Assembly (NCBI RefSeq): GCF_005406215.1
Contig: NZ_NXMA01000004.1
Span: 96,214-160,213, forward strand
Length of the DNA stretch: 64,000 nucleotides
Source: Campylobacter aviculae
GTDB lineage: Bacteria; Campylobacterota; Campylobacteria; Campylobacterales; Campylobacteraceae
Direction: 5' to 3'
The notes under the pieces are model-generated. The model did not search any database and was not told where the DNA came from. It worked only from the letters and a program-made list of their open reading frames with translations. The position numbers and the translations under genes were made by a program. Shown here piece by piece: positions 56,863-64,000 of the stretch (positions within the stretch are counted from its first letter, which is position 1; every line of letters begins with the position of its first letter).

Positions 56863-57228
56863 ATGCAAGTAAATTACAAAACCATAAGCTCGTATGAATA
56901 CGATGCTATCAGTGGTCAGTATAAGAAAGTGGATAAAGAAGTTGAGGATTATTCTTCTAATTCTGATTTCACTAGTCTTTTAGATAAATTAGGTGAGAAT
57001 GATACTTCACAGAATTTAGATTCTCAAAAGAGCAGTCAAAGTTCGAATTCAAATCATTCTTCAAGCCAATATGCACAAATGTCAAGTATGTATGCTTATC
57101 GTTTTAGACAAAATGAAGGAGAGCTTTCTTTAAAGTCTCAAAGTGCAAGCGTACATAATGATCTTTTAAATCAAAGCACAGGTGAACAAAATAGCAAGCT
57201 ATTAAATGATTTACTGAGTGCAATTTGA
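56863..57228 (+). CDS. Flagella-associated small protein (Cj0428-like)
   Basis: The 121-residue protein starts MQVNYKTISSYEYDAISG, has a Ser/Asn/Gln-rich disordered middle (30-80) and a C-terminal helix (LLNDLLSAI). There is no signal peptide. It resembles other short Ser/Asn-rich proteins with MQ-type N-termini encoded here that are linked to the flagellar regulon. The strong sigma54 promoter supports coupling to rod/hook genes. The function is unknown. AAAGGAG lies seven bases upstream of the ATG. Confidence 0.8.
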   Translation: MQVNYKTISSYEYDAISGQYKKVDKEVEDYSSNSDFTSLLDKLGENDTSQNLDSQKSSQSSNSNHSSSQYAQMSSMYAYRFRQNEGELSLKSQSASVHNDLLNQSTGEQNSKLLNDLLSAI

Positions 57229-57233
57229 TTTTT

Positions 57234-57248
57234 GCCCCATTTTGGGGC
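57234..57248. terminator. Bidirectional hairpin terminator after the Cj0428-like gene
   Basis: GCCCCA and TGGGGC pair around TTT in an otherwise A/T region, between two converging stop codons (57228 and 57250). Confidence 0.75.
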
Positions 57249-57249
57249 A

Positions 57250-57840
57250 CTATAAAATCTTTTTCTCTATTTCAAAAGGTGCAAAATTTTGGCAAAAATT
57301 TTCAAATTTTTGCTCTTCTTCTTCATTTAGATCAAATTTTAAAATGACTTTTTCATTATTAAATTCGCGTTTGAAATTTAAAGCATGAGTGTTTAAAAAA
57401 TGCTCAAAGCGTCTAAGATTTTTTAGTTCTATGATAATTTGTATGTGTTTTTTGATTTCAAAGGGGATTAAAATAGAATTACAAATGACTTCATTGACTG
57501 CATCACTATAAGCTCTTACAAGACCTCCTGTGCCAAGTTTTATTCCACCAAAATATCTCACAACAATCACAGCCACATTTATAAGATCAAAACCCCTTAA
57601 AACATTTAAAGAAGGCATCCCGGAAGTTCCTTTTGGCTCGCCATCATCACTTTTATCTTCTATAATCTGGTTTAAATCATTTAAATATCTATAAGCATAG
57701 ACGAAATGGACTGCTTTTGGGTGTTCTTGTTTTACATTTTTTAACAGATTTTCAAAGTCTTCATAAGGGCAAAGAAAAGCTAAAAAAGTAGATTTTTTAA
57801 TTTCGATTTTAGCTGTATAGGTATTGGCGATGGAATACAT
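57250..57840 (-). CDS. YigZ/IMPACT-family protein
   Basis: At 196 residues it has the N-terminal IMPACT domain with KKSTFLAFLCP, HFVYAYRYL, DKSDDGEPKGTSGMPSLNVL (about 57-76) and VVRYFGGIKLGTGGLVRAYSDA, and a C-terminal DUF1949-type fold. The eukaryotic relative IMPACT acts in translation control; YigZ function in bacteria is unclear. Its start is divergent from the citrate-type symporter gene across 225 bases. Confidence 0.88.
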   Translation of the reverse strand: MYSIANTYTAKIEIKKSTFLAFLCPYEDFENLLKNVKQEHPKAVHFVYAYRYLNDLNQIIEDKSDDGEPKGTSGMPSLNVLRGFDLINVAVIVVRYFGGIKLGTGGLVRAYSDAVNEVICNSILIPFEIKKHIQIIIELKNLRRFEHFLNTHALNFKREFNNEKVILKFDLNEEEEQKFENFCQNFAPFEIEKKIL

Positions 57841-58036
57841 TTCAACCTTTTTTTATAAAAATTATATCTAAAGTCAAATTATTATTTTTTTAATCTTTTT
57901 TGAAATGTTTGTATTGTAGATTTGTTTAATAAAATTTTTGTATTATAAAATTTGCAATTTTGTTTCAATATGTAACTAAAAAATTGTTTTTTAAATATAA
58001 AAAGATCATTTTGTATTTAAAAAGATAAAATTGGAC

Positions 58037-58042
58037 TATAAT
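58037..58042 (+). promoter_or_regulatory. -10 box (TATAAT) of the citrate-type symporter gene
   Basis: GGACTATAATG stands 24 bases before the ATG, with TGGAG as ribosome-binding site. The 225-base gap upstream (57841-58065) is otherwise A/T-rich with no gene. Confidence 0.55.
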
Positions 58043-58065
58043 GAAAATAAAAATGGAGCTTTATT

Positions 58066-59358
58066 ATGAGTACCAAGAAACAAAATGCCAAAATGATTTT
58101 TAGTGTTGCTAGTGGTAATTTTTTAGAAATGTATGATTTTGCAGTTTATGGTTTTTATGCTGCTTTTATCGCTAAGATCTTTTTCCCTGCTCAAAATGAT
58201 TTTATTTCATTAATGCAAAGTTTTATAGCTTTTGGGGTAGGATCTTTAATGCGTCCTATAGGTGCTATAGTTCTTGGGGTTTATATGGACAAGTATGGAC
58301 GAAAGAAAGGCTTGGTTTTAACTTTAGTGCTTATGGCATTAGGAACTTTTACAATTGCTTGCTGTCCTGGGTATGAAAGCATAGGAATTTTAGCACCTAT
58401 TATTGTCGTTTTAGGCAGACTTTTGCAAGGTTTTAGTGCAGGAGCTGAACTTGGTGGTACCAGTGTTTATTTAGCTGAAATCGCACCTGATCATCTTCGA
58501 GGTTTTTATGTGTCTTGGCAAAGCGGGTCTCAACAGATTGCTACAATATTTTCAGGAGGTTTGGGTGTATTTTTGCATTATTGTTTGGGAGATGAAATTA
58601 TGCAAATATGGGGATGGAGAATCCCTTTTATTATAGGATGTTTGATTGTGCCTTATATTTTTTATATAAGGAGAGCTTTAGAAGAAACTCCAGAATTTAA
58701 GTCTAAAAATCATCAAACTCCAAAGAATTTAAAAGATATTTTTCAAAATATGCGTCAAAATGTTTTTATCGTGATTTTAGGCATTATGCTTGTTTCAATG
58801 ACCACAGTTACTTTTTATTTTATCACCGCTTATGCACCAACTTTTGTAAATAAAGTTTTGCATTTTACCAAACTTGAAGGTTTTATAATTGTAGCTATTG
58901 TAGGGCTTAGCAATGCTTTTTGGTTGCCATTTTCTGGATACATGGGAGACAAAATCGGTAGAAAATTTATTTTACCCGTAGCAGCTTTTTTAGGGGTTGT
59001 TAGTGCATATCCTATGCTTTATTTTTTAATGCATCATATTTCTTTTACTAATCTGATTTTGGTGGAATTATGGTTTAGCTTTGTTTATGGGACTTACAAT
59101 GGAGTTATGACGGCAACTTTGAGTGAAATTATGCCAAAGAATGTAAAAGTGTTAAGTTTTTCTTTTGCTTATTCTGTAGCAGTAGCGATTTTTGGCGGAT
59201 TTACTCCAGCAGTTTCAACCTTTTTGATAGAAAAAACAAATAATCCGTCTTCTCCAGCATTATGGCTTACTTTAGCGGCTTTATGTTCTTTGGTAGCGTC
59301 TTGGATTATTTTTAAAAAAGGTGGAATATATCAAAAATCAATAAACTATAGAAAATAA
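58066..59358 (+). CDS. Citrate/tricarballylate-type proton symporter (CitA/TcuC-like, MFS)
   Basis: The 430-residue protein has 12 predicted transmembrane segments and the MHS-family signature: SGNFLEMYDFAVYGFYAAFI, MRPIGAIVLGVYMDKYGRKKG (about 66-86), GRLLQGFSAGAELGG and SWQSGSQQ. From memory it is closer to Salmonella CitA than to KgtP, particularly in TTVTFYFITAYAPT and FGGFTPAVSTFL. It would take up citrate or a related tricarboxylate. In NCTC 11168 I recall no such gene between yigZ and Cj0430, so it is probably an insertion or strain-variable gene. It has its own promoter and a strong terminator. Confidence 0.82.
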   Translation: MSTKKQNAKMIFSVASGNFLEMYDFAVYGFYAAFIAKIFFPAQNDFISLMQSFIAFGVGSLMRPIGAIVLGVYMDKYGRKKGLVLTLVLMALGTFTIACCPGYESIGILAPIIVVLGRLLQGFSAGAELGGTSVYLAEIAPDHLRGFYVSWQSGSQQIATIFSGGLGVFLHYCLGDEIMQIWGWRIPFIIGCLIVPYIFYIRRALEETPEFKSKNHQTPKNLKDIFQNMRQNVFIVILGIMLVSMTTVTFYFITAYAPTFVNKVLHFTKLEGFIIVAIVGLSNAFWLPFSGYMGDKIGRKFILPVAAFLGVVSAYPMLYFLMHHISFTNLILVELWFSFVYGTYNGVMTATLSEIMPKNVKVLSFSFAYSVAVAIFGGFTPAVSTFLIEKTNNPSSPALWLTLAALCSLVASWIIFKKGGIYQKSINYRK

Positions 59359-59362
59359 ATTT

Positions 59363-59395
59363 CTATGTTAAAAATTATAACAATTTTTAACATAG
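59363..59395 (+). terminator. Hairpin terminator after the symporter gene
   Basis: CTATGTTAAAAATT and its exact complement enclose ATAAC, followed by TATTTTAAG; 14 base pairs starting five bases after the stop. Confidence 0.82.
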
Positions 59396-59463
59396 TATTT
59401 TAAGCGATTTAGATTAAGTCAAGAAAATTAATATTTTAGGTTTAGTGTAGTAGAATTTGATTT

Positions 59464-60687
59464 ATGAAAAAAGCTAGGAATATTTATTTTATTATCTTGT
59501 TGATTTTTGATTTAATCGCCCTTATTTATGGAATTTCAACTTTGAGTATCAGTAGTGATGAAGCTGAAATTTATTTTGGAGAAAAAGGGTCATTTTTAGT
59601 TTTTTCTCATAGCTTACTTTATTATATTACCCATTTTGGAACTTTTATTTTTGGACAAAATGATTTTGGTTTGAGACTCCCTATTTTACTTTTTCATTTT
59701 TTAAGCTGTTTATTGCTTTGTAAGTTAGCACAAAAGTATACAAAAACCCATTTGGATATTTTTTTGTCTCTTTTGCTTTTTATTTTACTCCCTGGAACTG
59801 TTGCAAGTGCTTTGTTGGTTAATGAAGCTTCCATAGTTATATTTTTAACCCTTGCTATACTTTGTGCTTATGAGTATCAAAAAAAATGGTTATTTTATCC
59901 CCTTTTAATCTTAGCTTTATGTGTGGATCAATCTTTTAATATTTTATTTTTAACCTTTTTCTTTTTCGGAATTTATAAAAAAGATTTTATTTTATTAAGC
60001 TTATCCCTTGTTCTTTTTGGAATCAATATCAGTTTTTATGGTTTTGATGTAGGAGGACGTCCAAGAGGATATTTTTTGGACACTTTGGGAATTTTTTCCG
60101 CTTGTTTTTCCCCGCTTGTGTTTATTTATTTTTTTTATGTTATTTATCGTTTGATGTTTAAAGACAATAAAAGCTTACTTTGGTTTTTGATGAGCATTAC
60201 TTTTATTTTTTGCTCCTTGCTTTCTTTAAGGCAAAAACTTTATCTGGAAGATTTTTTACCATTTTGTGTTATTTGTACTCCTTTATTGGTAAAAACTTTT
60301 ATGGAAAGCTATCGTGTAAGATTGCCCAAATTTAGACTAAAATATAAAATTTTTATAGAATGTACAGCAATTTTTTTGCTATTTTGCTATTTTGTTATAA
60401 TAGGGAATCAATTTTTATATTATTTCATTTCAAATCCTAAACGCCACTTTGCAAATAATTACCATTTTGCTAAAGAATTAAGTCAAGAATTAAAAAAACA
60501 AAATATTTTTGCAATTAGAGTTTCTGATTCTTTGCAAAAAAGATTAAAATTTTATGGCATTAAGGAAAGTAATACTCTGTATTTAAGAAGTATAAAAAAT
60601 GGTAAAGAAAGTATTAAAGACCAATCAATAATAAAAATTAAGTTAGGCAAATTTGAAAAAATATATCAAGTTAAGAGCTATAAATAG
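59464..60687 (+). CDS. GT39/ArnT-like polytopic membrane protein (Cj0430-like)
   Basis: The 407-residue protein has about eleven transmembrane segments. After the first comes SISSDEAEIYFGEKGS (about 28-43), with a DE pair at the position of the catalytic Asp of dolichyl-mannosyltransferase/ArnT (GT-C) enzymes, and NDFGLRLPILLFHFL resembles the family's xRLP-type motif. A soluble C-terminus follows. A lipid-linked sugar transfer role is inferred. NCTC 11168 lists it only as an integral membrane protein. It overlaps the prepilin-like gene by 35 bases. Confidence 0.7.
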   Translation: MKKARNIYFIILLIFDLIALIYGISTLSISSDEAEIYFGEKGSFLVFSHSLLYYITHFGTFIFGQNDFGLRLPILLFHFLSCLLLCKLAQKYTKTHLDIFLSLLLFILLPGTVASALLVNEASIVIFLTLAILCAYEYQKKWLFYPLLILALCVDQSFNILFLTFFFFGIYKKDFILLSLSLVLFGINISFYGFDVGGRPRGYFLDTLGIFSACFSPLVFIYFFYVIYRLMFKDNKSLLWFLMSITFIFCSLLSLRQKLYLEDFLPFCVICTPLLVKTFMESYRVRLPKFRLKYKIFIECTAIFLLFCYFVIIGNQFLYYFISNPKRHFANNYHFAKELSQELKKQNIFAIRVSDSLQKRLKFYGIKESNTLYLRSIKNGKESIKDQSIIKIKLGKFEKIYQVKSYK

Positions 60688-61420
60688 AGCCTTTACGCTT
60701 TTAGAGCTTGTTTTAGTTATTTTTATTTTAGGCATTATCATTTCTATAGCTAAAGTCAATATAAAAAAAGATAGATTAATGCTAGGAGCAAAACAAATTC
60801 TTAATGACATATACTATGTTAGAAACTTAGCTATGGTGCAAGAAAGTTTTAGAAGTTCAGCTTTAGCAGTGGCTAAAAAGGAATGGTATAAAAGTAGATG
60901 GCAACTTTATTTTATCAAATCTGCGGCAACTGATTATGAGCAAACCTATACTATTTTTTTGGATAAAAATGGTGATGGCAATGCCAATTTAGGGAAAACG
61001 GATATCAATATCGATAGAGAGATTGCCATAGATATCTTAAACCCTAAAAAATTGATGAATTCAGGACAAAGTGGGGTGATCAATAAGGATGATGAAAAAA
61101 CAACTAAAAGATTTAATATCTTTAAGACTTTCGATATAGAAAAAGTTGAATTTAAAGGATCTTGTAGCGGTTCTACAAAAATTGTTTTCGATGAAATAGG
61201 AAGATTATATTCCCCGCTTAAAAATTCTAAGAGCGTTTATGATAAAAATTTAGCAAAAAGTGGCAAAAACTGCATTATTCGCCTAACTTCTAAATATAAA
61301 CGTCAAATTTGCATAGTGATTGATCCTTTAAGTGGGTATGCTTACATTCCCAAATTCAGCGATTTCAATCAACAAGTGGTTATACACAATGGAAAAATGA
61401 TAGAATGTTCTAAAATTTAA
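60653..61420 (+). CDS. Prepilin-like protein with N-methylation motif (Cj0431-like)
   Basis: A TTG at 60653 gives 255 residues. Residues 12-33 read NRAFTLLELVLVIFILGIII, which is the type IV prepilin/pseudopilin pattern (small residue, FTLxE, hydrophobic helix), with Ala in place of the usual Gly before the cleavage point. The rest is a soluble domain with paired Cys (CSGS near residue 171, C near 202, 221 and 253). It may be a minor pseudopilin of a type II-like or competence system. NCTC 11168 annotates the equivalent as a periplasmic ATP/GTP-binding protein, which the sequence does not suggest to me. It overlaps Cj0430-like by 35 bases. Confidence 0.72.
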   Translation: MKKYIKLRAINRAFTLLELVLVIFILGIIISIAKVNIKKDRLMLGAKQILNDIYYVRNLAMVQESFRSSALAVAKKEWYKSRWQLYFIKSAATDYEQTYTIFLDKNGDGNANLGKTDINIDREIAIDILNPKKLMNSGQSGVINKDDEKTTKRFNIFKTFDIEKVEFKGSCSGSTKIVFDEIGRLYSPLKNSKSVYDKNLAKSGKNCIIRLTSKYKRQICIVIDPLSGYAYIPKFSDFNQQVVIHNGKMIECSKI

Positions 61421-61702
61421 TCATAGTACTTTATATAGTCAAGCTATTTGTAGAGAGTTGATAATTTATTATTCCAAATTTTTAAGAATAATCTTTATAA
61501 ATTGCATTAAAAAATAAATTTTGTTGCACTTCGTAACAAAATTTTTAAAATGTTATAAAAATAAATTTTGCAATTTTTATTTATAAATTCACCACAAATA
61601 TTACTAAAATATCCATAAAATAGAACTTTTAAGAATTTGATTTAAAATTATCATTTATGATAGAATAATTTATGTTCTGTTTTTACATAGAAGAGATAAA
61701 TT
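61421..61702 (+). promoter_or_regulatory. 5' flank and promoter region of cassette copy C
   Basis: This 282-base A/T-rich gap has no gene. A segment at 61566-61585 matches 20 bases before copy A, and 61587-61623 nearly matches 48161-48197 before copy B (one mismatch seen). A GATAGAAT box at about 61658 corresponds to GATAAAAT before copies A and B and is a likely -10 for gene 1. AGAAGAG is the ribosome-binding site. Confidence 0.5.
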
Positions 61703-62221
61703 ATGATTAAAAAATTACTTAGCATTGCAACTTTAGGTGCTTTATTAGCAAGTTCTGCTTTTGGGGATGATTTTTTAGCTAAAGTCAGTAATGGTGCACT
61801 CAGTGATAATAGCGTAGGTGTTAAGGTTCTTAGCCTTAATGAGATGAAAGATGTTAAGGGTGGGTACTATGAAACTTTGTATGATTGTAGATCAACTTTA
61901 TGTTATGCTTTAGCAAATCATGCAAAATCATATTTTACTATGACTCCTAGAGAGCTTACTGAATGGAAAGCATTAACATATGGAGATTTATATTTGTTTG
62001 TTGGTTTTTTAGCTCAAAACAATTGGACTGTTTCAAGTTTAGGAACTCCTTATAATTATTTTACTTATGATGAGGTATTATATGACGCAAGAATAGGACA
62101 AATGTATAAACAATCAAAGCAGGTTTTAAATAGTAATCTAATAGTTAGACAATTAAGTAATCAATATAAAGATCAATTTGATAGCTATTTAGGTGGCTTG
62201 CATATAGGTCGTACTCGCTGA
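61703..62221 (+). CDS. Cassette copy C, gene 1: exported double-glycine leader protein (intact)
   Basis: The 172-residue protein begins with a Sec-type signal peptide (MIKKLLSIATLGALLASSAFG, shown here split by residues 1-21), then a 33-residue spacer ending VLSLNEMKDVKGG at residues 42-54, a textbook GG leader end (L-x-x-x-E-M-x-x-V-x-G-G). The mature part (about 118 residues) has two Cys near its start (YDCRSTLCYALA), a variable middle, and the conserved end LGTPYNYFTY ... KDQFDSYLGGLHIGRTR. Having both a Sec signal and a GG leader is unusual. Bacteriocin, microcin or secreted toxin are possible; no immunity or C39 transporter gene is adjacent. Gene 2 follows after 89 bases. Confidence 0.8.
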   Translation: MIKKLLSIATLGALLASSAFGDDFLAKVSNGALSDNSVGVKVLSLNEMKDVKGGYYETLYDCRSTLCYALANHAKSYFTMTPRELTEWKALTYGDLYLFVGFLAQNNWTVSSLGTPYNYFTYDEVLYDARIGQMYKQSKQVLNSNLIVRQLSNQYKDQFDSYLGGLHIGRTR

Positions 62222-62326
62222 TATTTTTTTATATATTAAGTTAAACTCATTTCTAACCGATATAGAAATGATAAAATATTATCTACCACTATAACCAAAA
62301 AGGCAGTAAAATGATAAATAATATAA
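62163..62326 (+). repeat. 164-base direct repeat, copy C counterpart
   Basis: Identical by eye to 48729-48892. It carries the gene 1 3' end, the sigma28 promoter and the gene 2 start. Confidence 0.88.
62237..62263 (+). promoter_or_regulatory. Sigma28 (FliA) promoter of cassette copy C, gene 2
   Basis: TAAGTTAA, 11 bases, ACCGATAT, the same sequence and spacing as in copy B, 48 bases before the ATG at 62311. Confidence 0.85.
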
Positions 62327-63573
62327 CTTCTTACTCAAATTATAATTACTATACAAATACTTTAAATTCTAAAAAGAATTCTAAAACAAATGATTTGGTA
62401 GATAATAATAAAGAAATAAACAACAACACAAATTTAAATAACAATAATATTTCAAACAATACCTCATTAAAACAAACAAATTCAAATTTAGTAAGTGATA
62501 AATCTAAGGCTGTTAATAAAATACTAGGTTATGGTGTAGATGAAGATGGTTTTTTTACCAGTGATTTCAATGAAGCTGCAGGAATACCAAAAGATTATAA
62601 GATTTATGCTAAAGATGTGCAGGATTATGCAAACTTTGTCAATAAGGAAAATACAGTCAATAATGCCTTTTTTACTAATGTAGATATAGCCAAAACCATA
62701 GGAAATGCTTATAAAGTTTTTTCACAATTTATATCTAACGAAAATACATATTTTACTAAAGATGAACTTGAAAATATTCCAAAATGGTTACAATACGATA
62801 GTCGAAATTTTCAAATAACACATATATATTCAAACGAGAATGATTTTATGAATGTTGAAAAATATAAAAATAATTTTACAGTTGAAACTTCATTAAAATT
62901 TGATTTTAAAGATAAGCAAAATATAAGCAAGGGCGAAGCATTGCTTGCTTTTGCTAAAGGTTTAGAACAAAATTATGGTATTGTTGAAGGTGATACTACC
63001 GTGCTCGGTAAATTAGGTGGGCTTGATAGAAATATGAGTCTTGATGAAATAAAAGATTTAAAAAATTTTTTTGATAAACATCCTATAAATAATACAAATA
63101 ATGATGAAATTATGAGGCAAGTTTTACTTTTACCTATGCAAATAAATAATATAGAAGAATTTAAAAAAGAATGGTTGGAATTAGAGGCTAAAAATAAAAA
63201 ATCTTTACAAAAAGAAGAGACAAGTCAAGATATAGAAAGTCAAAAAATATTTAATTCTATTGATACTGATCAAAAAACAATTAAAAAAGATAAACCCTTT
63301 AAACCCATCCAAGTAGAAAGTAAAAACAAAGAAACTTATAAAGATGATAATATAAGAAATGAACTCATAAAAAAACTTCTTGAAAATAAATTTGATTTAG
63401 CAAAAGAATTAGAAATTCTTTTTAATGTAAAAATAGATAATGACAATACAAATAACAATTCTAATAGCAATGATAATTCTAACGATAACAATTCCAACTC
63501 TAATACCAATCATCTTAGTAAATTAAGTTCTAAAGCTAAAACTAAACATAGAAGTGTAAATATTAAGGTTTAG
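62311..63573 (+). CDS. Cassette copy C, gene 2: MIN-INSYSNYN protein with Asn-rich tail
   Basis: The 420-residue protein has no signal peptide. It starts MINNITSYSNYNYYTNTLNS, shares with copy B the Asn-rich linker and the KILGYGVDEDGFFTSDFNEA block, then diverges for about 200 residues (QITHIYSNENDF... SKGEALLAFAKGL). It returns to the shared block EGDTTVLGKLGGLDRNMS-LDEIKDLK and to the common C-terminal module with a poly-Asn/Ser stretch and SVNIKV. It is the most diverged in the linker but keeps all blocks. The upstream sigma28 promoter ties it to flagellar expression. A hairpin follows at 63637. Confidence 0.85.
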   Translation: MINNITSYSNYNYYTNTLNSKKNSKTNDLVDNNKEINNNTNLNNNNISNNTSLKQTNSNLVSDKSKAVNKILGYGVDEDGFFTSDFNEAAGIPKDYKIYAKDVQDYANFVNKENTVNNAFFTNVDIAKTIGNAYKVFSQFISNENTYFTKDELENIPKWLQYDSRNFQITHIYSNENDFMNVEKYKNNFTVETSLKFDFKDKQNISKGEALLAFAKGLEQNYGIVEGDTTVLGKLGGLDRNMSLDEIKDLKNFFDKHPINNTNNDEIMRQVLLLPMQINNIEEFKKEWLELEAKNKKSLQKEETSQDIESQKIFNSIDTDQKTIKKDKPFKPIQVESKNKETYKDDNIRNELIKKLLENKFDLAKELEILFNVKIDNDNTNNNSNSNDNSNDNNSNSNTNHLSKLSSKAKTKHRSVNIKV

Positions 63574-63636
63574 AAGTTTATTAAGTTTTATTGCAAGTAT
63601 TTATTTTTTTGTTTTTAAAGATTAAATATTTAAATT

Positions 63637-63659
63637 ATAGGAGTTGTTTTAACTCCTAT
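63637..63659 (+). terminator. Hairpin terminator after cassette copy C
   Basis: ATAGGAGTT and AACTCCTAT pair perfectly around GTTTT, 64 bases after the gene 2 stop. Confidence 0.65.
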
Positions 63660-63669
63660 GAATAATCTT

Positions 63670-63905
63670 TTAATATAAGCTAAAAGGATTAAAATCGAAA
63701 TTCAAAGATTTAGGTATATTAAGCTTATATTCTTTTAATTTCTTTTTAGGAGCAATGATTAAAGCATATCCTCCTTTTTTATATCTATCCTATACACTAA
63801 AAAATTGTCTTTTAGAACTGATATATTCTCCATAACTTTACCCTAATGAAATTTTTGAGTTAAATTCTTATAGATAGCTAAAAATTTTTCAAACCTACGA
63901 ATTTA
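63670..63905 (-). pseudogene. Degenerate coding remnant, family unknown
   Basis: The gap 63574-64000 has no intact gene. On the complement, pieces of coding sequence appear in shifting frames: FEKFLAIYKNLTQKFH then a stop, an ATG at 63833 giving ENISVLKDNFLVYRIDIKK, and after a shift at a six-A run, GGYALIIAPKKKLKEYKLNI ending NPFSLY at a TAA (63670). Further scraps such as MKLLFKILSPF lie at 63906-64000. This looks like a decayed gene. I do not recognise the family. Confidence 0.5.
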
Positions 63906-64000
63906 ATCCCCCTTTAAGCTTAATTAGTTATACTTTCATTTCCTTTTTTTATCTAAAAAGGACTTAAAATCTTAAAAAGAAGTTTCATCAAATACTTAAT

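Overview
The window is AT-rich, with short intergenic gaps and overlapping operons. It matches the Campylobacter jejuni/C. coli group: CmeABC efflux with CmeR, an epsilonproteobacterial frdCAB fumarate reductase, a PflB-like motility protein, two dynamin-like GTPases in tandem, and a gene order that from memory follows C. jejuni NCTC 11168 from about Cj0366c to Cj0431. CmeA differs at many positions from the C. jejuni form I remember, so I do not fix the species.

Layout. 1-5000 (minus strand): 5' part of cmeB, cmeA, cmeR and a CcoG-like ferredoxin protein, with a palindromic CmeR-type operator and an A15/T15 tract between cmeR and cmeA. 5.1-11.7 kb (plus): rpsU, a UPF0323 lipoprotein with a glutathionylspermidine-synthase-like ligase, a 2-hydroxyacid dehydrogenase, yajQ, two exported proteins and an AAA+ ATPase. 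11.7-17.4 kb (minus): MsrPQ repair pair, two hypotheticals, pyrF-nusB-ribH-kdsA and an EamA transporter. 17.5-24.1 kb (plus): der-aroK-trpS-serS-pflB. 24.1-30.3 kb (minus): a sigma28-type flagellar co-expressed protein, pyk, mqo, coaX and a BamB-like/YfgM-like pair. 30.4-36.7 kb (plus): gatC, cvpA, fur, lysS, glyA, a DUF1882 protein, a SPOR protein and aroE. 36.8-46.8 kb: a lipoprotein, lgt, frdCAB, two dynamin-like GTPases and a Cys-rich Sel1 protein. 50-61.4 kb: SprA-like putative metalloprotease, HIT, YceI, a degenerate GGDEF membrane protein, a TM2 protein, an ABC-F protein, a sigma54-type flagella-linked gene, YigZ, a citrate-type symporter, a GT39-like membrane protein and a prepilin-like protein.

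Accessory regions. The most unusual content is a two-gene cassette present three times, at 46.9-48.1 kb (copy A, damaged), 48.2-50.2 kb (copy B, first gene frameshifted) and 61.7-63.6 kb (copy C, intact). Gene 1 encodes a small protein with a Sec-like signal peptide, then a bacteriocin/microcin-style double-glycine leader (LSLNEMKDVKGG), then a Cys-containing domain that is variable in the middle and conserved at its end. Gene 2 encodes a secreted-looking protein with a fixed N-terminus (MIN-INSYSNYN), a variable middle and a near-identical Asn-rich C-terminus. In copies B and C, gene 2 has a good sigma28 (FliA) promoter, TAAGTTAA-N11-ACCGATAT. In NCTC 11168, as I remember it, the first site holds the gluconate dehydrogenase genes instead. 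The pattern suggests a flagellum-co-regulated, modular family of secreted proteins or toxins. No partner transporter, C39 peptidase or immunity gene is recognisable in the window, so the function is inference.

No rRNA, tRNA, CRISPR array or transposase was recognised.
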